From the NCBI GenBank assembly GCA_018819005.1, contig JAHJQU010000348.1, forward strand, positions 1 through 14,093: 14,093 nucleotides of DNA, read 5' to 3'. The position numbers and the translations under genes are program-made. Positions 7,014 through 13,025 of the stretch are shown in pieces. Origin of the DNA: Pseudomonadota bacterium (GTDB taxonomy: Bacteria; Desulfobacterota; Desulfobacteria; Desulfobacterales; RPRI01). The first letter of the stretch is position 1, and every line of letters starts with the position of its first letter. Below the pieces are notes generated by a model. The model did not search any database, was not told the origin of the DNA, and saw only the letters and a list, made by a program, of their open reading frames with translations.

Positions 7014-7612
7014 TCTGTCTGGTCATGGCCACTATTCTTGAGGCAAAGCCGTTTATCGGCGGGCTTTCATTGATAAGGCTGGACTCTAAACCCTTTCCCG
7101 TTTACAGAAATAAAAATCATATTCTCATTGTGTCAGGAATCGGGAAGGCAAATGTTGCAATGGCCTGCGCCTATTCCTGTTTAAGATTCGGCCCTTTTTG
7201 TATCGTAAACCTTGGCGCGGCAGGTGCGACAGGCAACGGACATACTCTTGGCGAACCGTTACATATTAAAAAAGCCTTTGAGTGTGACAGGCCTCAATTC
7301 AAATCAAAATCTCCCCACAGACACATGCCGGATATTCTTAAGGGTTTTTCTTATGCAACAATCACAACCTTCGACCGTCCGGTGCTCGATCCAGCCGAAA
7401 GGCAAAAACTGTCAAAAACAGCCGATCTCATCGATATGGAAAGCGCCTCCGTAATTCAGGCGTGTAAAAAATTCAAGACTAAGTGCTATATCTTTAAATT
7501 CGTAAGCGATACCCCGGAGCATACCAGAGATAACGATATCATTGAAAACATAAAGATTTACAGAAATACCTTTTTCAGCTTTTTCCGGGAATCCGTACTG
7601 CCGCTATTGTAA
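6995..7612 (+). CDS. mqnB: Futalosine hydrolase (MqnB)
   Basis: A 205-residue nucleoside hydrolase of the MTA/SAH-nucleosidase fold that removes the purine from futalosine (or aminofutalosine) to give dehypoxanthinyl futalosine. Visible features are Glu16 near the N-terminus, SGIGKANVA (47-55), NLGAAGATG (72-80), the nucleoside-binding DMESAS (148-152, with Glu149) and Asp172 in FVSDT as the likely general acid. The start is a GTG at 6995 with GAGGAG about ten bases upstream, inside the end of mqnD, so translation is probably coupled. It is the last gene of the operon. No aminofutalosine deaminase is in the window, so the enzyme may act directly on aminofutalosine; that is inference. Confidence 0.9.
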   Translation: MEKNPLICLVMATILEAKPFIGGLSLIRLDSKPFPVYRNKNHILIVSGIGKANVAMACAYSCLRFGPFCIVNLGAAGATGNGHTLGEPLHIKKAFECDRPQFKSKSPHRHMPDILKGFSYATITTFDRPVLDPAERQKLSKTADLIDMESASVIQACKKFKTKCYIFKFVSDTPEHTRDNDIIENIKIYRNTFFSFFRESVLPLL

Positions 7613-7997
7613 AGCCTTCTTCCCTGCTCGCTGAATCAGGTGAAGCCGGGCACTTGAAATTATTTGTTTCGTTATGAACAGAATGCTGAACAAAATTTGA
7701 AGAAAACAACTACAACTAAATGATTCTCAGGTTGGAAATGAATTGAGGATTTGCGTTTGAAATAATTGATCTAAACGCGGCGCAGCCGCCGTGAACGTAC
7801 TGCTCACTTGACGCAGACGCTATCCGAAAAACTATCAAAAAGGTGATAAGCTGCCGCAAAACTACAAATGTTCTAAATCGGCTCGGCTTCTGCGGTCAAG
7901 TGCAGCAGATGGTTAAGCAAACATGCTGAATTTACAAGCAAACAATCCCTGTTCACTATTCAAGATTTTGACACCGATCTCTGATCTTGCTTTGAGG
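7613..7997. other. 385-bp intergenic region between convergent genes
   Basis: No gene is convincing here and no clear intrinsic terminator for mqnB or for the converging lipoprotein gene is visible. The region contains a perfect 5-bp GC hairpin (GCGGC-GCA-GCCGC, 7777-7789) and the long imperfect inverted repeat annotated at 7800-7908. Confidence 0.6.
7800..7908. repeat. Imperfect inverted repeat with bulges, faintly attC-like
   Basis: The left arm (7800-7817) and right arm (7889-7908) pair over 18 bp (CTGCT-CACTTGAC-GCAGA) with two unpaired G bases on the right arm, around a 71-base loop. Four bases past the right arm comes GTTAAGC (7912-7918), which fits the GTTRRRY core of integron attC sites. 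The matching left core is poor (GTGAAC), and the spacing between arm and core is longer than usual. It may equally be an unrelated palindromic repeat. Confidence 0.4.
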
Positions 7998-8843
7998 CTA
8001 TCGCAGGTCCTTATACGTGAAACCTCTTCCTCTTATTATAGCTTTATTAAACGCTTTGTTTTCAAACGCCATTTTCTGAAAAACCGTGCTCTCACCAAAC
8101 GATCGTACGCTATCATTTTTATACTCATCAAACGAATCGCTTACATACGTACAGATAAAGAAACCGACCTTGTTTGACATAGTCATTCCGGGAGGCCACC
8201 CCGAATTATAATCCATGCCATATTTCAAGGCGGCTTTCTGTTCTTCTGGATTCGCTTCTATCTCTTTTTTGAGTTTCTCAGCAAAGAATTCTATTGGAGT
8301 ATTGAGCAGCGGCAGACGAAGCTTAATCTTGCCAATATAAGTGAATTTACCAGGTTGAATCAGAATTTGAGATTGAGGAAATGGATCTTCAATAATAGCT
8401 TTATCTTTTTCAGATGATTGTAGCTGAGAATTGATTGTAAAATCAGGCCAGTTATTAAACTGAGTAACTGTGGTTTTATCCTTTACATAAAAAAAATTGC
8501 ATTGCCAATGCAAGGGTAAGTAGTTGCCAGGAGGTAATGGAATAGAGAACGTATTATAATTACCAGTTAATGATAGTGTTATTTGGTTTTTTTCAGCCTC
8601 ACCTTGGTTCGCAATTGGGCCTAATTTCTGAAGGGTAAGAAAAAAAGTGTATCTTACATTCGTCTCTTCTTCTCCGATAAAAAATGAATCCACTTGGCCA
8701 CACAAGATGCCTTTTTCGTAGTCATGCATGGTCTTTTCAAATTCCTGTGGACCCCTCATTGGATAAAACCCTGGTCGGGAACCACACGATAATATAAAAC
8801 AGCAACATAGAAGAGTTAAAAATTTGAAAAATCGGCTATGCAT
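7998..8843 (-). CDS. Lipoprotein of unknown function
   Basis: A 281-residue predicted lipoprotein. I start it at 8843 (MHSRFFKF), not at the in-frame ATG at 8906, because GGAGAG lies seven to eight bases before 8843 and this start begins directly with a lipoprotein signal peptide: basic Arg4/Lys7, a hydrophobic core, then ILSC with lipidated Cys20. The mature part has beta-rich stretches such as SIPLPPGNYLPLHW and PGKFTYIGKIKL, reminiscent of small beta-sandwich domains in other lipoproteins, but I do not recognise the family. It is AT-rich compared with the mqn genes. It follows the 9001-9786 lipoprotein gene on the same strand after 157 bp. Likely anchored in the cell envelope; function unknown. 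Confidence 0.75.
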   Translation of the reverse strand: MHSRFFKFLTLLCCCFILSCGSRPGFYPMRGPQEFEKTMHDYEKGILCGQVDSFFIGEEETNVRYTFFLTLQKLGPIANQGEAEKNQITLSLTGNYNTFSIPLPPGNYLPLHWQCNFFYVKDKTTVTQFNNWPDFTINSQLQSSEKDKAIIEDPFPQSQILIQPGKFTYIGKIKLRLPLLNTPIEFFAEKLKKEIEANPEEQKAALKYGMDYNSGWPPGMTMSNKVGFFICTYVSDSFDEYKNDSVRSFGESTVFQKMAFENKAFNKAIIRGRGFTYKDLR

Positions 8844-9000
8844 CTTACTCTCTCCTTTCAAATGATAAGGTGATAAGACATCGCTTTTTACAGGTGCCTT
8901 AACCAATGTTTATCTGGTTTCCTCATAATACCGCAATTCCTTTGCTCACAGAACATCCATAGAATTAAACCTGACCTCTTTGCTCGTTGAGACTCCCATT

Positions 9001-9786
9001 TCAAGGGGCCTGCTTGAAAATATCGATAAAAACCTCATTGATCGCTATTTCAAACGATGCCCTTGCGGCATTCATCAGATTGGCATACTCAGGGGGTTCG
9101 TCCCATTCCCCATTGACCGGTTCGACCACGGATGAGGAACGCTGGCTGATCACCTCCTCGGTCCTGCCGTTGATGAGATATGAGACCAGCGCGGTGTAGC
9201 CTTTGGGCGGAGAGGTGGGAAGCATCCCGTAATAGGACCTGCCCGTACCGTGCATGGAAAGCTCGATCACGAGCAGGTAGTCGACACCGAGGTCCTCGAT
9301 AACGGGCTTGTAGTCGTAGACAAAACCTCTGGTCGGCGACTTGGTGAGATCCAGAGAATTGGTGCAATATTCATTATACGTGCCAAACCTGTGGTTTTTT
9401 TGACAGTAGGGATCGGGGTTGATCTTGACATTGAAGTTGTTGTTTTCAAACGCTCGTTGAAAGACGTTGAAATAATGCTCCTTCATCAAATCCTTCAATT
9501 TTATCTCGCTAAGCGCTTTGCTAAGCTTGTCGGAAAAGGACCGGGCCACAGCTATATCAAGAAGCCCTTGTTGGCCCAGCATATAATGTTTCGCGGTGTA
9601 TTCCGGCCCTTCAGGGTATTGTATATTGGCATTGCTTGTCCAGATGAGACCGATACTGGCATTCTTTTTTTGCAGGAAATCATCAGGCGGTAATATGTTG
9701 TTGAACTTCGAGGCGCAGCCACCCAAGAAACCAATTATTACCACAGCAAGCACAAACCAAGAATACAATTTTACCCATTCCTTCAT
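9001..9786 (-). CDS. Lipoprotein of unknown function, possibly LpoB/CsgG-like fold
   Basis: A 261-residue predicted lipoprotein: hydrophobic segment 9-22, lipobox LGGC with Cys24, then a mature domain of about 235 residues. An early beta strand (NASIGLIW), a helical middle (KLSKALSEIKLKDLMKEHY), then VDYLLVIEL and a long strand pair around YTALVSYLI and a helical C-terminus recall the alternating pattern of LpoB/CsgG/DUF799-type envelope lipoproteins; this is a weak fold-level guess. AGGGACATCGAG precedes the ATG. A good sigma70-type promoter lies at 9866-9893. The 3' third is clearly GC-richer than the neighbouring lipoprotein gene at 7998-8843, so the two may have different origins. Confidence 0.78.
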   Translation of the reverse strand: MKEWVKLYSWFVLAVVIIGFLGGCASKFNNILPPDDFLQKKNASIGLIWTSNANIQYPEGPEYTAKHYMLGQQGLLDIAVARSFSDKLSKALSEIKLKDLMKEHYFNVFQRAFENNNFNVKINPDPYCQKNHRFGTYNEYCTNSLDLTKSPTRGFVYDYKPVIEDLGVDYLLVIELSMHGTGRSYYGMLPTSPPKGYTALVSYLINGRTEEVISQRSSSVVEPVNGEWDEPPEYANLMNAARASFEIAINEVFIDIFKQAP

Positions 9787-9820
9787 CTCGATGTCCCTTT
9801 CCTGATAGTATTTTAACTGA

Positions 9821-9840
9821 TTGAATTGAATTGAATTGAT
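9821..9840. repeat. Pentanucleotide (TTGAA)n microsatellite in a leader
   Basis: Three exact TTGAA units and one TTGAT unit form a 20-bp tandem array, preceded by ACTGA. It lies between the predicted promoter (9866-9893) and the start codon (9786) of the lipoprotein gene, so it would be in the transcribed leader. Slippage there could change leader length. Confidence 0.65.
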
Positions 9841-9865
9841 AAGGAATTGATTTTTCTCGGTAGGA

Positions 9866-9893
9866 GTTATATGAAGACGGATCTGTGTGTCAA
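9866..9893 (-). promoter_or_regulatory. Predicted sigma70-type promoter for the lipoprotein genes
   Basis: On the minus strand a perfect TTGACA (complement of 9888-9893) is followed after 16 bases by TATAAC (complement of 9866-9871), five of six consensus bases. Transcription would begin near 9859, giving a leader of about 73 bases before the ATG at 9786. Confidence 0.55.
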
Positions 9894-10238
9894 GAGGATT
9901 TTGACAATAAAATATAGGGTTTATTGCTGATCATTGTGTGAGAGCGGTACCGCACCGGTTGATTTTTTGATAGATCATCTCATTTTCTGGCCTGCTCACC
10001 CATAAAGAATGCATTATTGAGTGCTATTAAAATAGACCTCTTCTGCAAGACTCAAATTCTCAAAGAGTTATACCTGGATGTATTGATCGCAGGAGTATTC
10101 AGAGTTCCAATGGAGGGAGTCGTCATTTATTTCCGACTGTAATGATGTAGCCCTATCAAAATATCAAGATGCTTGACTTCAGGAAGAACGGAACAGAATT
10201 TCACTCCATTATTATTCAACTGGAGGGGAAAGGAATTA
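9894..10238. other. 345-bp region with no recognised gene
   Basis: Between the lipoprotein promoter and the downstream end of the TM2-like gene I see no open reading frame with a plausible ribosome binding site and protein-like composition, no RNA gene and no clear terminator. Confidence 0.5.
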
Positions 10239-10604
10239 TTATTGGGAAGTTTCCTTGTCCTGTAATCCTCTCTGCTTTCCGATTCTATAGGCATCTATAA
10301 TAGCAAATATCCAAATGCAAACAATAAAGTAGAAAACAAAATTATTATGGGAATCTGTAGTTAATAATTTTGATCTGACAATGTCTGAAAGCTCTTGCAG
10401 GTTCATGGTACCGCCCTGCATCTTAACCATAACGTCGTCAAGGTGATTGATTGCAGATCCCGCGGACGACCAGATAATGTAGCCTAATCCGATACAAGAC
10501 AAAAACATGGTGACCAGCCCCCTCAAATACTTTTTTAAATAGAGCTGGCCAACACCAGGAAAAACGAATGTGGATAGAAGTGCGGCTTTAGATGATATTT
10601 TCAT
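10239..10604 (-). CDS. Small TM2-like membrane protein
   Basis: A 121-residue integral membrane protein. The N-terminus has the pattern FVFPGVGQLYLKKYLRGL (13-30), with the conserved Pro-Gly-x-Gly-Gln-x-Tyr of TM2-domain and related small membrane families. A hydrophobic segment follows at 31-46, then a soluble loop of about 40 residues. A last membrane helix (88-104) runs into DAYRIGK (104-110), another typical element of this group. Function unknown; probably cytoplasmic membrane. It is the last gene of a minus-strand cluster, 77 bp after the Lys-rich protein gene. The start is family-consistent but lacks a good Shine-Dalgarno. Confidence 0.75.
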   Translation of the reverse strand: MKISSKAALLSTFVFPGVGQLYLKKYLRGLVTMFLSCIGLGYIIWSSAGSAINHLDDVMVKMQGGTMNLQELSDIVRSKLLTTDSHNNFVFYFIVCIWIFAIIDAYRIGKQRGLQDKETSQ

Positions 10605-10681
10605 TATGATGCTCGTTACCGTAGTCTTTGCATTTTATACGGGCAAAAGCTGTTGTGCAGATCTTCGCACCTTAATTTCTA

Positions 10682-10795
10682 TCAAGGCTTTCTTTTGGGC
10701 TGCTTATCAAGTTTATTTTTTGTCTTTTGTTTCTGTTTTCCGGCGTTTTGTTTCTGCCCCTTTTCCTTATTTTTCTTTCCGCCCTTGTCTCCCAT
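10682..10795 (-). CDS. 37-residue Lys-rich small protein (MGDKGGKK type)
   Basis: A 37-codon gene starting at 10795 with a strong ribosome binding site (AAAAAGGAGAG ending six bases before the ATG) and ending in TGA at 10682-10684. The product begins MGDKGGKKNKEK and ends KQPKRKP. Sixteen of 37 residues are Lys and five are Gln, with no Cys, His, Trp or Tyr, and it is very basic and predicted disordered. I recall similar unnamed MGDKGGKK proteins from deltaproteobacterial genomes, but no function is known to me. The charge suggests binding to nucleic acid or another polyanion, which is inference. It lies between the HPr-like fragment (36 bp upstream) and the TM2-like gene. Confidence 0.72.
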   Translation of the reverse strand: MGDKGGKKNKEKGQKQNAGKQKQKTKNKLDKQPKRKP

Positions 10796-10831
10796 TACTT
10801 CTCTCCTTTTTCTGTTGTCTGAAACATCTTC

Positions 10832-11014
10832 TTACAGTGTTGATTCTGTTCTAACCACAGTAGCCCCATCATTATTAATTGTAATCTTGCATACTTTTTG
10901 AAATTCGTCAATTAACGCTTTCAGGAAGGATGATGGCTGCAAACTTCTTGAACAAGAGCAGCTTATCACTTTAAAAACCATTTTACTGTTCAAACAATTC
11001 CGAGCACCGCTCAT
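10832..11014 (-). pseudogene. Short HPr-like polypeptide, truncated and lacking the active-site His
   Basis: A 60-codon reading frame. From about residue 12 it follows the first two-thirds of HPr: MVFKVIS aligns with the first strand, SLQPSSFLKALIDEFQ with the active-site loop and helix 1, and CKITINNDGATV with strands 2 and 3. The spacing from the active-site position to the conserved Gly (25 residues) equals that of Bacillus HPr. Gln replaces the phosphorylated His15, as in Crh, but the following Ala-Arg-Pro is also lost, and the chain stops after TESTL where HPr continues for about 40 residues. No good ribosome binding site is visible. It could be a decayed HPr-family gene or a small derived protein. 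It lies 102 bp after the kinase-like gene on the same strand. Confidence 0.4.
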
Positions 11015-11116
11015 TTCAGATTAATTGATTCAATCAGCGTTACTCAAAAATCCACTTTCACGGTTTTAAAATATTTCAAAAATTGTCATCTTCTTGGCAA
11101 TAAATCATGCTTTCCT

Positions 11117-11944
11117 TCACCCAATATTGTAAAAAGGATTGACATGATCATGCTGTTCTGTTGGTACATTGAAGATCACTTCTACAACACCTTCAATTTG
11201 CATGGCAATTGATTTAAATAGATCCTTGTCCTTGCTTTCTGCATTGTTGCCTATGTTGTTGATATAAATCTTGCCGTCATCTGCTGCAACTTGAATTTTT
11301 GGTGCAATTTTAACCAAAGCTGCTTTAACCCTTGCTGATAGTGCAAGATCCTCAACCAGTTTCTTGGATTCAGTTGTTGTTTTGAAATTTGGTTTTTGGA
11401 CCATATCAAAAAGTATATCTACTGCATCGTCAACAGTCAATCTGCCAATATGCAAGACAATATCGTAAAGTCTGCTATCCCATGTATCTACGCCGTATAC
11501 CTGTATCGCCCATTTTCGGCGTTCTTCATCGTCTTTTTGTAAAACATAAAGCGCTTCATCGGCTGAAATATTTTCGCGCTTCATTTCTTCATTTACCCGA
11601 TCTCGCATATCGGCGATTACTCTGACTTTCAAAACGTGCGAAATATCGCGAAGAAAAAAATGACCAGCCAGGCCGTGATATACTATATTGTCTTTGCGAA
11701 CATGTTGGAGAAGTGCGGTACAAAGATAGTTTAAGTATTTTTCTTTGCCGTGCGAAAAACGATCGAGTACCGATGCTGGATCATGAAGGGCTCTGATGAG
11801 TTTTATTTCTGGAATATTGAATTCATCGGAAGCTTCAAGCAGAATATCTCGTGAAATGCATTCATATCCCAATTTCAGGGCCAGCTTTTCAGCCACCTGT
11901 TTGCCTCGACTGTAAGAACCTCTGCTAATGGTAATTATAGACAT
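11117..11944 (-). CDS. Cytidylate kinase-like protein fused to a BON domain
   Basis: A 275-residue protein. Residues 1-180 fit the cytidylate kinase-like family: an N-terminal ITISRGSYSRGKQVAEKLA (4-22), ISRDIL (30-35), YHGLAGHFFL (89-98), and a lid-like DDEERRKWAIQVYG (138-151) followed by RLYDIVLHIGRL. Residues about 200-262 look like a BON domain: ALSARVKAALV, a central IYINNIG, and IEGVVEVIFNV at its end. BON domains usually bind phospholipid or occur in envelope proteins, but no signal peptide or membrane segment is present, so a cytosolic role is likely. The P-loop is not a canonical GxxxxGK[ST]; kinase activity is uncertain. AGGGG precedes the ATG. It heads the minus-strand cluster with the HPr-like, Lys-rich and TM2-like reading frames. 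Confidence 0.8.
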   Translation of the reverse strand: MSIITISRGSYSRGKQVAEKLALKLGYECISRDILLEASDEFNIPEIKLIRALHDPASVLDRFSHGKEKYLNYLCTALLQHVRKDNIVYHGLAGHFFLRDISHVLKVRVIADMRDRVNEEMKRENISADEALYVLQKDDEERRKWAIQVYGVDTWDSRLYDIVLHIGRLTVDDAVDILFDMVQKPNFKTTTESKKLVEDLALSARVKAALVKIAPKIQVAADDGKIYINNIGNNAESKDKDLFKSIAMQIEGVVEVIFNVPTEQHDHVNPFYNIG

Positions 11945-12534
11945 CGGTAAACCCCTTTTGTCATTTATAATATATAGATCTAAGGTATTTTGCGGATTTG
12001 CTTAGAGCGTGTCTGAAAAATATTTTTATTTTATCCTTCTAAACCCAGTTTGCGATCCTTACCGCTGTTGCAATCATATTCCGGAGTAAAATATCGAGCT
12101 ATCCTGTAGCAAGCTGGGCAGTTCCAAGTTCAGCCCTCTTGGCTCTGAAGTTCAGTGTTTCAATCAACTCACGGACTGCGAAGAAACCAGGAACAAGCGC
12201 CGCCAAAGGGATGAGGAATGTACAAGGAATTGCTATTTTGTAGCGCAGATTTTCATTTTGATAACCTCTATGCGCATCCATGTATTTATAGATTCGTGAA
12301 AAACCTACATGTTTCTATGAGCGATGTCAACTGTGGCTTTCAGTCAATAAGGATTACCGATTGAAAGAATGTAGTTCCGTCAACGTTACCAATGCTTGAT
12401 AACAGTAGGAGGAAGCTATACGTAACAAAAAACCCAATTATGAATTGATGTCCCCCCGTTTCAGTAACACGGGAGGCTGAAAATCCGTTTTTTGTTTATC
12501 ACAATTCTATCTTTTTATAACGCTCGGCTAATAA
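11945..12534. other. 590-bp region without a convincing gene
   Basis: The first 50 bases hold an AT-rich stretch (TATATATTATAAAT on the minus strand) that could supply a -10 element for the kinase-like gene. The longest reading frame, a 60-codon minus-strand frame at 12099-12281 with one hydrophobic segment, has no ribosome binding site. A short inverted repeat CCCGT/ACGGG lies at 12455-12473. The region may be remnant sequence; I recognise no RNA gene or transposase fragment. Confidence 0.5.
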
Positions 12535-12588
12535 TGGGGTCGGGCTGAGCAATTTGAATAATCAACAGCTTATCATGGCCCGACCCCA
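12535..12588. repeat. REP-like inverted repeat with GGGGTCGGGC arms
   Basis: An 11-bp perfect inverted repeat: TGGGGTCGGGC (12535-12545) and GCCCGACCCCA (12578-12588), around a 32-base loop. GC-rich arms of this type resemble the palindromes mobilised by REP-associated IS200-like transposases. No transposase lies in the window. No T-run follows on either strand, so it does not look like a simple terminator. Confidence 0.65.
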
Positions 12589-12659
12589 AAACAAGGCAGG
12601 CGAACTAGTGCAGGCGCAGGTTCGGCCCAGGCTCATTAATATTCTCCTTATTGTCAAGC

Positions 12660-12879
12660 TTATGCAACCTGGTAGATAACCGGCTTATATGCCGGTGATG
12701 GGATAGGTTTTCCCTCTGCTCGCGCAGCCTCAAGCCATAGTTTTTTGGCCCGTTGTACTTCACGAAATGCCTCGTCAGGTGTCTCACCAAATGCGGAGCA
12801 TGCCTCCAAGGTCGGGGATATCAGCAATGTATCCGTCGTCATCCTCTGAATAGAAAATGTTGATATGATAATCGCGCAT
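12660..12879 (-). pseudogene. hicB: hicB-like antitoxin gene, frameshifted
   Basis: Two frames together encode a typical HicB-family antitoxin of about 72 residues. From the ATG at 12879 the chain reads MRDYHINIFYSEDDDGYIADIPD, then runs out of frame to a stop. The +1 frame continues with LEACSAFGETPDEAF, EVQRAKKLWLEAARAEG and ends PVIYQVA at 12660. The join is near 12811, where GACCTTGGAGG has one base more than the GACCTGGAG needed to stay in frame. GGAGG lies eight bases before the ATG, and the start overlaps the preceding hicA stop (TAATG), showing former coupling. Either the gene is inactivated or this base is a sequencing or assembly error. Confidence 0.8.
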
Positions 12880-13013
12880 TACTCATCCTCCAGTTTAAGA
12901 TTATATTTCTCAACCAGTTTTAGGAACTGGCGTATTTGATATGGTTTTGCCTGGCCTTTGACATTTTGAAGGTTCACGAGTTCAGGGATATCAAGACGGA
13001 AGAAAATACGGAT
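12879..13013 (-). pseudogene. hicA: 3' remnant of a hicA-like toxin gene
   Basis: This open frame has no ATG. It begins just after the stop codon of the ATPase gene, in the same frame, and ends in TAA overlapping the hicB ATG by one base. The sequence IFFRLDIPELVNLQN, then GQAKPYQIRQFLKLVEKYNL, matches the C-terminal half of a HicA toxin class that I recall as ending in E-NLQ-KAKPYQVKQ and a terminal helix. The N-terminal half, including the catalytic GSH-containing strand, is absent; the break lies about ten codons after the ATPase stop. A GTG at 12977 could start a 32-residue peptide, but an active toxin is not expected. Family assignment rests on memory of the C-terminal motif and on the adjacent hicB. 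Confidence 0.6.
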
Positions 13014-13025
13014 AAATGTCCTTTT

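Noticed and set aside
9250..9693. 147-codon plus-strand open frame
   Set aside because: Antisense to the lipoprotein gene at 9001-9786, whose signal peptide, ribosome binding site and promoter are convincing.
9871..9930. 19-residue plus-strand frame with AGGAG upstream of its ATG
   Set aside because: It overlaps the predicted minus-strand promoter, is very short and has no recognised similarity; probably chance.
12099..12281. 60-codon minus-strand frame with one hydrophobic segment
   Set aside because: No ribosome binding site, no recognised homology and no conserved context; may be remnant sequence but cannot be supported as a gene.
12605..12790. 61-codon minus-strand frame overlapping hicB
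   Set aside because: It is an alternative frame of the hicB C-terminal region; the family match lies in the other frame.
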